NCBI RefSeq assembly: GCF_039907765.1
Contig: NZ_JARDJI010000002.1
Location: 1 to 64,000, forward strand
DNA: 64,000 nt
Direction of reading: 5' to 3'
From: Aminobacter sp039907765
GTDB lineage: Bacteria; Pseudomonadota; Alphaproteobacteria; Rhizobiales; Rhizobiaceae
Position numbers and translations under genes: made by a program. This document shows positions 52,564 through 61,126 of this stretch, piece by piece. The notes below the pieces were generated by a model. It saw only the letters and a list, made by a program, of their open reading frames with translations, did not search any database and was not told the DNA's origin. Numbering within the stretch: the stretch's first letter is position 1; every line of letters begins with the position of its first letter.

Positions 52564-53018
52564 CGCCAAGGCTGAACTATTTCGCCGCCGCCCCCGACCT
52601 GATGAAGTCGGTGCGGGCGCTCCACCTCGCCGTCGACGAATGCGGCCTCGAAAAGAGCCTGCTGCACCTGATCAAGCTGCGCGCCTCGCAGATCAATGGC
52701 TGCTCCTACTGCGTCGACATGCACAGCCGCGAGGCGAGGCAGGACGGCGAGACCGAGCAGCGGCTCTATCTCGTCGCCGCCTGGAAGGAATCGCCGCTCT
52801 TCACCGGGCGCGAGCGCATGGCCTTCGCCTGGACGGAAGCGGTCACCAGCATCGCCGACGGCGGCGTGCCGGACGATCTCTACGCCGAGGCCCTGCGGCA
52901 TTTCTCCGATGCGGAGCTGGTCAAGCTCACCGTCGCGGTCGGCATGATCAACACCTGGAACCGGCTCGGCGTCTCGTTCCGCTCCATCCACCCGGTAACC
53001 GAAGCCAGGGCGGCCTGA
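52560..53018 (+). CDS. Carboxymuconolactone decarboxylase/AhpD-family protein
   Basis: The protein has 152 residues from GTG 52560, overlapping the Rrf2 stop (GTGA). The CxxC-xxx-H active site reads KLRASQINGCSYCVDMHSREAR, the AhpD-type peroxidase/disulfide reductase motif. The C-terminus (NRLGVSFRSIHPV) is typical of this subgroup. Translational coupling to an Rrf2 regulator suggests a response to oxidative or electrophilic stress, with DoxX next to it. Confidence 0.9.
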   Translation: MTPRLNYFAAAPDLMKSVRALHLAVDECGLEKSLLHLIKLRASQINGCSYCVDMHSREARQDGETEQRLYLVAAWKESPLFTGRERMAFAWTEAVTSIADGGVPDDLYAEALRHFSDAELVKLTVAVGMINTWNRLGVSFRSIHPVTEARAA

Positions 53019-53093
53019 GTTCGGTCGACCTTATCCGTTTCAAAACAGCAGTTTGTCAGCGCGCCGCCGGCGGCCGCGCATGGGGTATTCATC

Positions 53094-53468
53094 ATGGAAA
53101 ACGACTTTTCGGCGCTTGCCCTGGCGGGGCGCCTCCTTCTCGGCGGGGCCTTCGTCTTTGCCGGCCTGCGCAACATAGCCAACGCGAAGCTGCTCACGGG
53201 AATGATAACGGCGCGCGGCGTGCCGCAGGCGGGACCGGTGCTGTGGGCAGGCATCGTGCTGCAGACCGTTGCCGGCGTGATGGTGGCAATCGGTTTTCAG
53301 GCAGCCTATGCGGCCGCGGCCCTGATCGCCTTCCTGGTGGCCGGAACGCTGATGTTCCACAACTTCTGGGATCATGCGGGGCCGGACCGCGCCTCGCGGA
53401 TCAACGGCGTGGTCAGCAACGTGGCGCTTGCCGGCAGTTTCCTGCTGGTGATCGCAAACAGCCTGTAG
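53094..53468 (+). CDS. DoxX-family membrane protein
   Basis: The protein has 124 residues and four predicted helices, with the DoxX start pattern LAGRLLLGGAFVFAGLRNIANAK and the central FLVAGTLMFHNFWDHAGPDRASR. DoxX proteins are small inner-membrane proteins linked to redox and thiosulfate or quinone functions in a few studied cases. It lies 75 bp after the AhpD-like gene and probably belongs to the same Rrf2-controlled unit. It is convergent with rutR. Confidence 0.85.
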   Translation: MENDFSALALAGRLLLGGAFVFAGLRNIANAKLLTGMITARGVPQAGPVLWAGIVLQTVAGVMVAIGFQAAYAAAALIAFLVAGTLMFHNFWDHAGPDRASRINGVVSNVALAGSFLLVIANSL

Positions 53469-53486
53469 GCCAACTGAAGAGCCGAT

Positions 53487-54137
53487 TCAGCTTTTCGGTC
53501 TAAGGCCTTCGAGGAAAAGCTGTTCGAGGAAGCGGGCGGCGTCCTCGAAGCGGCCTTCGCCGCCGCGGTCCGGGCCGAGCACGGCGCGGACCTGGACGTC
53601 GAAATCGGCATAGTGCTGGGTCGTCGCCCAGATGGCGAAGATCAGGTGCCAGGGGTCCGTTCTGGCGATCTTGCCCGAGCGCATCCAGCCCTTGATGACT
53701 TCGACCTTCTCGTCGACGAGATCCTTCAGTTCGCCTTCCAGCATCGGCATGATGCGGGGCGCGCCCTGCAGGATCTCGTTGGCGAAAAGCCGGCTCTCGC
53801 GCGGATAGTCGCGCGCCATCTCGAGCTTGCGGCGGATGTAGCTCCTGAGCTCGGTCATCGGGTCGCCGATGTTGTCGAGTTCCTTCAGCGGCGCCAGCCA
53901 GGTGTCGAGCAGCCGGTGCATCAGCGTCTCGTGGATGTCTTCCTTGCGGCGGAAATAATAGAGCAGGTTGGGCTTGGACATGCCCGCCGCCTCGGCGATC
54001 TGGTCGATGGTCGAGCCGCGGAAACCGTTGGCCGAAAACACCTCGAGTGCCGCCTCGAGGATGACCTCGCGCTTCTCCTTCTGGATGCGGGTGCGGCCGC
54101 GCGGTGTCGAGCCTTCCATGGTCATGACGTTCCGCAT
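53487..54137 (-). CDS. rutR: RutR-type TetR-family repressor of pyrimidine genes
   Basis: The frame has 216 residues to ATG 54137; ATGs at 54125 and 54119 are alternative starts. The TetR helix-turn-helix (about 22-68) is ILEAALEVFSANGFRGSTIDQIAEAAGMSKPNLLYYFRRKEDI. The ligand domain contains the RutR/TetR_C_6 pattern ESRLFANEILQGAPRIMPMLEGELKDLVDEKV and WHLIFAIWATTQHYADF. RutR binds uracil or thymine and releases TTGACCA-type sites. It is divergent from the aminotransferase with such a site between them. Confidence 0.88.
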   Translation of the reverse strand: MRNVMTMEGSTPRGRTRIQKEKREVILEAALEVFSANGFRGSTIDQIAEAAGMSKPNLLYYFRRKEDIHETLMHRLLDTWLAPLKELDNIGDPMTELRSYIRRKLEMARDYPRESRLFANEILQGAPRIMPMLEGELKDLVDEKVEVIKGWMRSGKIARTDPWHLIFAIWATTQHYADFDVQVRAVLGPDRGGEGRFEDAARFLEQLFLEGLRPKS

Positions 54138-54264
54138 TCGAGGGTGGACAGCGATCGTATCTGGACCAATCCGCTGGACCAGTTCTTGCCGACCTGTGGA
54201 GCGCGCCTCAGAAGCCGCATTTCCGGTAGTAATCCCTTGACCGCCAATGCGGCGGTGCTAACGT

Positions 54265-54280
54265 TTGTCCAATCGGTCAA
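54265..54280. promoter_or_regulatory. RutR-box-like site between rutR and the aminotransferase gene
   Basis: TTGTCCAATCGGTCAA matches the RutR operator pattern TTGACCA-NN-TGGTCAA at 14 of 16 positions. It lies 79-94 nt upstream of the aminotransferase start and about 130 nt from rutR, suited to control of the catabolic operon and autoregulation. Confidence 0.6.
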
Positions 54281-54358
54281 AAAATTGCGTAGCACGAAAA
54301 CGCACCGAAGACCAAGCGTTGGCCGTACCGAAACAGGGGAAGAAAGGAAAGCTTGGTC

Positions 54359-55687
54359 ATGTCGGACAGGCTAAAAGTTACGCCCAACGATCTCAGCGCA
54401 TTCTGGATGCCGTTCACCTCGAACCGGCAGTTCAAGCAGGCGCCGCGCATGATGGTTGCGGCCAAGGACATGCACTACACGGCCAGCGACGGCCGCAAGA
54501 TCCTCGACGGCACCGCAGGTCTCTGGTGCGTCAATGCCGGCCACTGCCGGCCCAAGATCACCGAAGCGATCCAGCGCCAGGCGGCCGAGCTCGACTACGC
54601 GCCGGCCTTCCAGATGGGGCATCCGATCGTCTTCGAACTGGCGAACCGCCTGGTCGACATCGCGCCCAAGGGCATGGACCATGTGTTCTTCACCAATTCC
54701 GGTTCGGAATCGGTCGACACCGCGCTGAAGATGGCGCTCGCCTACCACCGCGTGAAGGGCGAGGGCGCGCGCACCCGCCTCATCGGCCGCGAGCGCGGCT
54801 ATCACGGCGTCAATTTCGGCGGCATCTCGGTGGGCGGCATCGTCACCAACCGCAAGATGTTCGGCACGCTGCTGACTGGCGTCGATCATCTGCCGCATAC
54901 CCACCTGCCGGGCAAGAACGCCTTCACCAAGGGCGAGCCGGAACATGGCGCGGAACTGGCCGACGAGCTCGAGCGCATCGTCACCCTGCATGACGCCTCG
55001 ACCATCGCCGCCGTGATCGTCGAGCCGGTCGCCGGCTCCACCGGCGTGCTGATCCCGCCGAAGGGCTACCTGCAGAGGCTGCGCGACATCTGCACCAAGC
55101 ACGGCATCCTTTTGATCTTCGACGAAGTCATCACCGGCTTCGGCCGTCTCGGCACGCCGTTCGCGGCCGACTATTTCGGCGTTACACCCGACATCATCAC
55201 CACTGCAAAAGGCGTCTCCAACGGCGTCATCCCGATGGGCGCGGTGTTCGTGAAGAAGGAGATCCACGACGCCTTCATGACCGGCCCCGAGCACATGATC
55301 GAGTTCTTCCACGGCTACACCTATTCGGGCAACCCGATCGCCTCGGCCGCGGCACTCGCCACGCTCGACACCTACAAGGACGAGGGGCTGCTCACGCGCG
55401 GCGCCGAGATCGGCGCCTACTGGGAAGAGGCGCTGCACTCGCTCAAGGGCGAGCCGCATGTCATCGACATCCGCAACATCGGCCTGATCGGCGCGATCGA
55501 GCTGCAGCCGATTGCCGGCGCGCCGACCAAGCGTGCGTTCTCGGCCTTCGTGAAGGCATTCGAGCGTGGTGCGCTGATCCGCACGACGGGCGACATCATC
55601 GCGCTGTCGCCGCCGCTGATCATCACGAAGGGCCAGATCAACGAACTGATCGATCACGTCCGCGAGGTGCTGAGGATGATCGACTGA
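54359..55687 (+). CDS. Class-III aminotransferase, beta-alanine (omega-amino acid):pyruvate type
   Basis: The protein has 442 residues from ATG 54359. The N-terminus SAFWMPFTSNRQFKQAPRMM is characteristic of omega-amino acid:pyruvate aminotransferases. PLP-binding elements are FDEVITGFGRLGTPFAADYFGVTPDIITTAKG with Schiff-base K284, and FTNSGSESVDTALKMA for the phosphate. It would convert beta-alanine or beta-aminoisobutyrate to the semialdehyde, the step after beta-ureidopropionase, which is encoded next. Confidence 0.88.
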   Translation: MSDRLKVTPNDLSAFWMPFTSNRQFKQAPRMMVAAKDMHYTASDGRKILDGTAGLWCVNAGHCRPKITEAIQRQAAELDYAPAFQMGHPIVFELANRLVDIAPKGMDHVFFTNSGSESVDTALKMALAYHRVKGEGARTRLIGRERGYHGVNFGGISVGGIVTNRKMFGTLLTGVDHLPHTHLPGKNAFTKGEPEHGAELADELERIVTLHDASTIAAVIVEPVAGSTGVLIPPKGYLQRLRDICTKHGILLIFDEVITGFGRLGTPFAADYFGVTPDIITTAKGVSNGVIPMGAVFVKKEIHDAFMTGPEHMIEFFHGYTYSGNPIASAAALATLDTYKDEGLLTRGAEIGAYWEEALHSLKGEPHVIDIRNIGLIGAIELQPIAGAPTKRAFSAFVKAFERGALIRTTGDIIALSPPLIITKGQINELIDHVREVLRMID

Positions 55688-55946
55688 CGCATCCGATCCG
55701 AAGATCGGGTTCGGTCTTCGGCGATGCGATTGAAGACGTCAGAGCGTCTGTCGGCGTCAAAGTGGACGCACGTCGCTCTGGAGCTTGAACCCGCAGTGCG
55801 TCCGTGCTCTGCGGGTATCGCTCCGACGAAGACAGGGGCCCCGTTCCGAAGGCATGGGGCTCCGGGCGAAAGCCGACCGAAGGAGATCCGGCGCCGGGAA
55901 CCGCTGGGGTTTCCGGGCAGAACAAGAAAATGAGAGGACGTTTGCG

Positions 55947-57197
55947 ATGGCCGCCCCCGGCGAAAATCTGCGAATCAATTCAGAGCGTTTGTGGGATTCG
56001 CTGATGGAGATGGCGAAGATCGGCCCCGGCATCGCCGGCGGCAACAATCGCCAGACGCTGACCGACGAGGACGGCGAGGGCCGTCATCTCTTCAAGAAAT
56101 GGTGCGACGCCGCCGGGCTCGACATGGGCATCGACGAGATGGGCACCATGTTCGCCCGCCGCGAGGGGACCGACCCCGAGGCTCTGCCGGTCTATGTCGG
56201 CAGCCATCTCGACACCCAGCCGACGGGCGGCAAGTTCGACGGCGTGCTCGGCGTGCTCGGCGGCCTCGAGGTGATCCGCAGCCTGAACGACCTCGGCATC
56301 AAGACCAAGCACCCGATCGTCGTGACCAACTGGACGAACGAGGAGGGCACGCGCTTTGCCCCGGCCATGCTGGCGTCGGGCGTGTTCGCGGGCGTGCTCG
56401 ACCAGGACTGGGCCTATGAACGCAAAGATGCGCACGGCAAGCTGTTCGGCGACGAACTGGGGCGCATCGGCTGGAAGGGCACCGAGAAGGTCGGCGCCCG
56501 CAAGATGAAGGCCTTCTTCGAACTGCACATCGAGCAGGGACCGATCCTGGAGGACGAGGACATCGACATCGGCGTGGTCACCCATGGCCAGGGCTTGAAG
56601 TGGCTGCAGGTGACGCTGACCGGCCGCGAGAGCCACACCGGCTCGACGCCGATGCCCAAGCGCCGCAACGCAGGCCTCGGCATGGCGCGCGTGACGGAAC
56701 TGGTGCACGAGGTGGCGATGGACTACCAGCCCGACGCCGTGGGCGCCGTGGGCCACATGGAGGTCTATCCCAACTCGCGCAACATCATCGCCGGGCGCAC
56801 CGTCTTCACCATCGACATCCGCTCCCCCGACAAGGAGGTGCTGGACACGATGGACGCGCGCATCCGCGAGGGGATCGCCACCATCTGCGAGGCGCTGGAC
56901 ATCTCCTTCGAGGTCGAGCAGGTCGGGCATTTCGACCCGGTGGCCTTTGACGAGAACTGCGTCAAGGCGGTGCGCGATGCGGCCGACCGCCTGGGCTACA
57001 GCCACCGCAACATCGTCTCCGGCGCCGGCCACGATGCCTGCTGGATCAACCGCGTGGCGCCGACGGCGATGGTCTTTTGTCCGTGCGTCGACGGGCTCAG
57101 CCACAACGAGGCCGAGGAGATCTATCCGGAATGGGCCGCCGCCGGCTGCGACGTGCTGTTCCACGCCGTGGTGGAGACCGCGGAGATCGTCGAGTGA
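55947..57197 (+). CDS. Zn-dependent N-carbamoyl-beta-alanine amidohydrolase (beta-ureidopropionase)
   Basis: The protein has 416 residues from ATG 55947. It is an M20-fold hydantoinase/carbamoylase with metal-binding VGSHLDTQPTGGKFDGVLGVLGGLE, TNWTNEEGTRFAPAMLASGV and LHIEQGPILEDE, and the dimerisation segment GRESHTGSTPMPKRRNAG. SGAGHDACWINRVAPTAMVFCPCVDGLSHNEAE ends the catalytic domain. It hydrolyses N-carbamoyl-beta-alanine to beta-alanine, CO2 and ammonia. Allantoate amidohydrolase is the main alternative, but pathway context favours the former. Confidence 0.88.
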   Translation: MAAPGENLRINSERLWDSLMEMAKIGPGIAGGNNRQTLTDEDGEGRHLFKKWCDAAGLDMGIDEMGTMFARREGTDPEALPVYVGSHLDTQPTGGKFDGVLGVLGGLEVIRSLNDLGIKTKHPIVVTNWTNEEGTRFAPAMLASGVFAGVLDQDWAYERKDAHGKLFGDELGRIGWKGTEKVGARKMKAFFELHIEQGPILEDEDIDIGVVTHGQGLKWLQVTLTGRESHTGSTPMPKRRNAGLGMARVTELVHEVAMDYQPDAVGAVGHMEVYPNSRNIIAGRTVFTIDIRSPDKEVLDTMDARIREGIATICEALDISFEVEQVGHFDPVAFDENCVKAVRDAADRLGYSHRNIVSGAGHDACWINRVAPTAMVFCPCVDGLSHNEAEEIYPEWAAAGCDVLFHAVVETAEIVE

Positions 57198-57211
57198 GTT
57201 TTTGGGTTCAT

Positions 57212-57356
57212 ACCCCCACCCCCAACCCCTCCCCACAAGGGGGAGGGGGACAACCATCGTCGGCGCCGCATGATCGGTTCGATGCCGCAGGTCGGGCGCT
57301 GATGGCGCGACGCCAGGCCTCCCTCCCCCTTGTGGGGAGGGATTGAGGGTGGGGGT
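57212..57356. repeat. Inverted G/C-rich repeat pair preceding DUF559 gene 1
   Basis: The forward copy at 57212-57250 (ACCCCCACCCCCAACCCC, then TCCCCACAAGGGGGAGG) and the reverse copy at 57320-57356 (TCCCTCCCCCTTGTGGGGAG...GGGTGGGGGT) are reverse complements with a few mismatches over about 37 nt. The 69-bp interior is non-repetitive. The reverse copy ends exactly 7 nt before the DUF559 ATG. The same family occurs at 60994-61119 and 61493-61531. Confidence 0.88.
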
Positions 57357-57363
57357 CTCTGTC

Positions 57364-57729
57364 ATGGCTCCAACCGCAATCGATCCGGCAGCGATAAAGC
57401 GCGCTAGATCGTTGCGCCGGAACATGACGGAAGGCGAGTGCAAGTTGTGGTCCGAACTGAAAGAGTTTCGCCGTCTTTATGGACTGCATGTCCGCAGGCA
57501 GGCGCCGATTGGACCCTATGTGGTTGACTTCGTTGTTCACGACAAAGGCATCGTGATCGAAGTCGATGGCCAACACCATTTTGAACCGGAGGGACTCGCA
57601 AGAGACCGCATTCGGGATGCTTGGCTTCTAGAGCAGGGATATCGCGTATTGCGGTATTCTACCGGAGAACTGGCGGATTCATTCGACGGTTGCGTCGAGG
57701 AGATCCTGCGCGAGGTGAATGTGATGTGA
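57364..57729 (+). CDS. DUF559 (Vsr-like PD-(D/E)xK) endonuclease-domain protein 1
   Basis: The protein has 121 residues from ATG 57364. The domain fills the protein: RARSLRRNMTEGECKLWSEL, HVRRQAPIGPYVVDFV with D55, and IVIEVDGQHHF with E66, D68, H71 and H72, then GYRVLRYSTGEL. DUF559 belongs to the very-short-patch-repair/restriction-endonuclease-like fold; its role is unknown. It sits between two pyrimidine-pathway genes in the same orientation and is about 70% identical to the DUF559 protein at 61127. The preceding repeat supplies GGGTGGGGG as a possible ribosome site. Confidence 0.88.
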   Translation: MAPTAIDPAAIKRARSLRRNMTEGECKLWSELKEFRRLYGLHVRRQAPIGPYVVDFVVHDKGIVIEVDGQHHFEPEGLARDRIRDAWLLEQGYRVLRYSTGELADSFDGCVEEILREVNVM

Positions 57730-57846
57730 GTTTTCGGAACGCCGGCCCCTGGCCCTTCTGGAGCAGTGTGCGGCGGTCCTAGGTAGATCCGAACCAATGC
57801 CAAGGCGCTCGCAAAGAAGCGCGGCAGCAATAGGGGAACTGACGAA

Positions 57847-59298
57847 ATGACAAAAGTCATCAGAAACGGCACCATCGTCACGGCCGACCGGACGTGGAAG
57901 GCCGACGTGCTGATCCAGCACGGCAAGATCGTCGCCATCGGCGAGAATTTGCATGCCGACCACGAGTTCGACGCCACCGGCTGCTACATCATGCCCGGCG
58001 GCATCGATCCGCATACGCATCTCGAAATGCCGTTCATGGGCACCTATTCGGCCGACGACTTCGAGAGCGGCACGCGTGCGGCACTCTCAGGCGGCACGAC
58101 GATGGTGGTGGATTTCTGCCTGCCGGCGCCCGGGCAATCGCTGCTCGAAGCGCTGCAGATGTGGGACAACAAGACCTCGAAGGCGTGTTCCGACTTCTCT
58201 TTCCACATGGCGATCACATGGTGGGGCGAGCAGGTGTTCAACGAGATGGCTGAGGTCGTCGACAAGGGCATCACCTCGTTCAAGCACTTCATGGCCTACA
58301 AGGGCGCGCTGATGGTGGACGACGACGAGATGTACGCGTCGTTCAAGCGCTGCGCCGAACTCGGCGCGCTGCCGCTGGTGCATGCCGAGAACGGCGACGT
58401 GGTCGCGCAACTGCAGGCGAAGCTGATGGCCGAGGGCAACAACGGCCCCGAGGCGCATGCTTATTCGCGCCCGCCGGAGGTGGAGGGCGAGGCGACCAAC
58501 CGTGCCATCATGATCGCCGACATGGTGGGTTCGCCGCTCTACGTGGTGCACACCTCCTGCGAGCAGGCGCATGAAGCGATCCGCCGGGCCCGGCAGAAGG
58601 GCATGCGCGTCTTTGGCGAGCCGCTGATCCAGCACCTAGTGCTCGACGAGACCGAATATTTCAACAAGGACTGGGACCATGCGGCGCGCCGGGTGATGAG
58701 CCCGCCGTTCCGCAACAAGCTGCACCAGGACTCGCTGTGGGCCGGCCTGCAGGCGGGCTCGCTGCAGGTGGTGGCGACCGACCATTGCTCGTTCACGACG
58801 GCGCAGAAGCGTACCGGCGTCGGCGATTTCACCAAAATCCCCAACGGCACCGGCGGTCTCGAGGACCGCATGCCGGTCCTGTGGACCAAGGGCGTCAACA
58901 CCGGCCGGCTGACGATGAACGAGTTCGTGGCGGTGACCTCGACCAACATCGCCAAGATCCTCAACATGTACCCCAAGAAGGGCGCCATCGTCGAAGGGGC
59001 CGACGCCGACATCATCGTCTGGGATCCCAAGCGCAAGAAGACGATCGCGGCCAAGAGCCAGCAGTCGGTGATCGACTACAACGTCTTCGAGGGCATCGAG
59101 GTGACCGGTCTGCCGCGCTTCGTGTTCACCCGCGGCGAGCTGGCGATCCAGGAGCACGAGGTCAAGGCGCATCCCGGCCATGGCGAGTTCGTCGCCCGCG
59201 AGCCGCATGCCGCGGTCAACCGGGCGCTGTCGCAGTGGAAGGAAATCACCGCACCGCGCAAGGTCGAACGCACCGGCATCCCGGCGACGGGCGTGTGA
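57847..59298 (+). CDS. hydA: Dihydropyrimidinase (hydantoinase)
   Basis: The protein has 483 residues from ATG 57847. It is a two-metal amidohydrolase with H56-x-H58 in GGIDPHTHLEMPF. The carbamylated lysine is K152 in SFKHFMAYKGALMVDD, further metal histidines lie in VHAENGD and YVVHTSC, and the Asp is in VVATDHCSF. It opens the dihydrouracil/dihydrothymine ring to the N-carbamoyl-beta-amino acid. It is separated from the beta-ureidopropionase gene by the DUF559-repeat insertion, which it otherwise would follow closely. Confidence 0.93.
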   Translation: MTKVIRNGTIVTADRTWKADVLIQHGKIVAIGENLHADHEFDATGCYIMPGGIDPHTHLEMPFMGTYSADDFESGTRAALSGGTTMVVDFCLPAPGQSLLEALQMWDNKTSKACSDFSFHMAITWWGEQVFNEMAEVVDKGITSFKHFMAYKGALMVDDDEMYASFKRCAELGALPLVHAENGDVVAQLQAKLMAEGNNGPEAHAYSRPPEVEGEATNRAIMIADMVGSPLYVVHTSCEQAHEAIRRARQKGMRVFGEPLIQHLVLDETEYFNKDWDHAARRVMSPPFRNKLHQDSLWAGLQAGSLQVVATDHCSFTTAQKRTGVGDFTKIPNGTGGLEDRMPVLWTKGVNTGRLTMNEFVAVTSTNIAKILNMYPKKGAIVEGADADIIVWDPKRKKTIAAKSQQSVIDYNVFEGIEVTGLPRFVFTRGELAIQEHEVKAHPGHGEFVAREPHAAVNRALSQWKEITAPRKVERTGIPATGV

Positions 59299-59314
59299 GG
59301 CGTCGGGGAGCGGC

Positions 59315-59971
59315 GTGGAGATAAGCAAGCGGCTTGCAGGGCTGGTTCCCGATGGCGATGTGTACCGAGTGATCGGCTACTACATCAATAGGATGGCGGG
59401 CCTTGAGTATGTCGTCGATCAATTCCTGTTTGCTTTAGTCAAGGAAATGAAAGGATCGGAACTGTTGTCATCCATTCGATCATTTCCTGCCCGCATGGCG
59501 GAGAAGATCGATCTAATCGCTTTGGCTTATATCGCGATCCCAAAGCTCAGGAGTTGTGGCGATGCTGACGATTTTGTCTGCATAAACAGCTTGGTTTGCG
59601 GGCTTGAGGAAGTTTGGTCGGCGCGAAATATTCTTGTCCACGGCAAGATACACTTTACTGAAACGACGGAGTCCAGCTTTCGCATCCGAACACATCAGTT
59701 CGAGCGTGTCGGACGCAACAAGTATCGGGAGGCCCAATACGATATTGGAGTCGATGCTATCTTAGATCGCCTCAATCGGGCTCGTTACCTTGAAATGCAA
59801 CTTAGGCAAGGAACTGAAATTCTTCAGGGTAAGGATGTTCGAGCGCAGCAAGATGAGTTGCGTCGAGGAAGATCAAGAGCGCGAGAGCTTGTTTCTTACT
59901 ACAAAAAATGGGGGTACGAAATTGAATACGCCAACAGTTGGCTGCCTCTGAGAGACGAAGAAGAAGATTAG
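59315..59971 (+). CDS. Hypothetical protein with HEPN-like RNxxxH motif
   Basis: The protein has 218 residues from GTG 59315, 16 nt after hydA. It is all-helical in appearance, with GLEEVWSARNILVHGK giving R104-N105-x3-H109, the spacing of the HEPN RNase motif (Rx4-6H, often RN). The C-terminal third is strongly charged and probably coiled coil (QDELRRGRSRARELVSYYKKWG), ending in an acidic tail. Codon use and base composition are clearly less GC-rich than the flanking pathway genes, pointing to recent acquisition. An RNase, abortive-infection or toxin role is possible but unproven. Confidence 0.6.
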   Translation: MEISKRLAGLVPDGDVYRVIGYYINRMAGLEYVVDQFLFALVKEMKGSELLSSIRSFPARMAEKIDLIALAYIAIPKLRSCGDADDFVCINSLVCGLEEVWSARNILVHGKIHFTETTESSFRIRTHQFERVGRNKYREAQYDIGVDAILDRLNRARYLEMQLRQGTEILQGKDVRAQQDELRRGRSRARELVSYYKKWGYEIEYANSWLPLRDEEED

Positions 59972-60147
59972 ACTGAGGGATTTTTCTTTCAGGCGTTTGA
60001 TCCGCCCTGGGCGAACGGAGCGCGTAGTTTCAAGGCTTGGTGCAAAACAGCGGAACGATCAGCGCTGTTTTCTTCCGCCAAGCTGGATCAAGTGGACGCT
60101 TCCCTCATCTTCGGAGAGGATGGCACTATGTGGGGTAAAGTCGGGCA

Positions 60148-60969
60148 ATGCTCATGACAGTCAATCAAGCCACGGCGACCAGCGTCGAACGGAACGCGGT
60201 TGTCGAAGCCAGACAACTGGGGCTGACCTTCCAGACCAATGACGGCCCGGTGCGGGCGCTTTCCAATGTCGACCTGACCATCAACAAGGGCGAGTTCGTT
60301 TCCTTCATCGGCCCTTCGGGCTGCGGCAAGACGACCTTCCTGCGCGTGATCGCCGACCTCGAGAAGCCGACCGAGGGCACGATCTCGATCAACGGCATGT
60401 CGCCCGAACAGGCGCGCGAGGCGCGGGCCTATGGCTACGTGTTCCAGGCGGCGGCGCTGTTGCCCTGGCGGACGATCGAACGCAACGTGGCGCTGCCGCT
60501 CGAGATCATCGGCCTGCCCAGGGCCGAGCAGCAGGAGCGCATCAAGCGCACGCTCGATCTCGTCAACCTCTCCGGCTTCGAGAAGAAGTATCCCTGGCAG
60601 CTGTCCGGCGGCATGCAGCAGCGCGCCTCGATCGCGCGTGCGCTCGCCTTTGATGCAGACCTGCTGTTGATGGACGAGCCGTTCGGTGCGCTCGACGAGA
60701 TCGTCCGGGACCATCTCAACGAACAACTGCTGGAACTTTGGCGGCACACCAACAAGACCATCTGCTTCGTCACCCACTCGATCCCGGAGGCAGTGTATCT
60801 TTCGACCCGCATCGTGGTGATGTCGCCGCGCCCCGGTCGTGTCACCGACGTGATCGAATCGACGCTGCCGCGCGAGCGGCCGCTCGACATCCGCGAGACG
60901 CCCGAGTTCCTGGCGATCGCGGCGCGTGTCCGCGACGGCCTGAGGGCAGGGCATAGCTATGACGATTGA
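60148..60969 (+). CDS. NitT/TauT-type ABC transporter ATP-binding protein
   Basis: The protein has 273 residues from ATG 60148 (second Met at 60154). Walker A is GPSGCGKTT, the Q-loop region YGYVFQAAALLPW, the signature LSGGMQQRASIARALAF, Walker B LLLMDEPFGALDE and the switch FVTHSIPEAVYL. This combination is typical of nitrate/taurine/thiamine-precursor importers. The two permeases follow after a DUF559-repeat insertion, and an NMT1-like binding protein closes the set, so the four genes form one importer, probably for a pyrimidine. Confidence 0.9.
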   Translation: MLMTVNQATATSVERNAVVEARQLGLTFQTNDGPVRALSNVDLTINKGEFVSFIGPSGCGKTTFLRVIADLEKPTEGTISINGMSPEQAREARAYGYVFQAAALLPWRTIERNVALPLEIIGLPRAEQQERIKRTLDLVNLSGFEKKYPWQLSGGMQQRASIARALAFDADLLLMDEPFGALDEIVRDHLNEQLLELWRHTNKTICFVTHSIPEAVYLSTRIVVMSPRPGRVTDVIESTLPRERPLDIRETPEFLAIAARVRDGLRAGHSYDD

Positions 60970-60993
60970 GGCGCGGACTCGCGGCGAGGCGTT

Positions 60994-61119
60994 ACCCCCA
61001 CCCCTAACCCCTCCCCACAAGGGGGAGGGGGATTCTGGCGCGCATGCATCCGATGAAGGGCGCAGGCGGGCGCGCATTTGGTCCCCTCCCTCTTGTGGGG
61101 AGGGGCTAGGGGTGGGGGT
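60994..61119. repeat. Inverted G/C-rich repeat pair preceding DUF559 gene 2
   Basis: The forward copy at 60994-61032 (ACCCCCACCCCTAACCCC then TCCCCACAAGGGGGAGGGG) and the reverse copy at 61082-61119 (TCCCCTCCCTCTTGTGGGG then AGGGGCTAGGGGTGGGGGT) are near-perfect reverse complements around a 49-bp interior. The reverse copy ends exactly 7 nt before the DUF559 ATG, as in the unit at 57212. The sequences of the two units' arms are almost identical; the interiors are not. Confidence 0.9.
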
Positions 61120-61126
61120 ATTCTTG

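Noticed and set aside
57212..57356. G-rich tracts as a stand-alone G-quadruplex or as a simple rho-independent terminator
   Set aside because: The same arms recur with fixed spacing to a DUF559 ATG, and no U-run follows. The repeat-gene unit explains more of the pattern, although quadruplex folding is not excluded.
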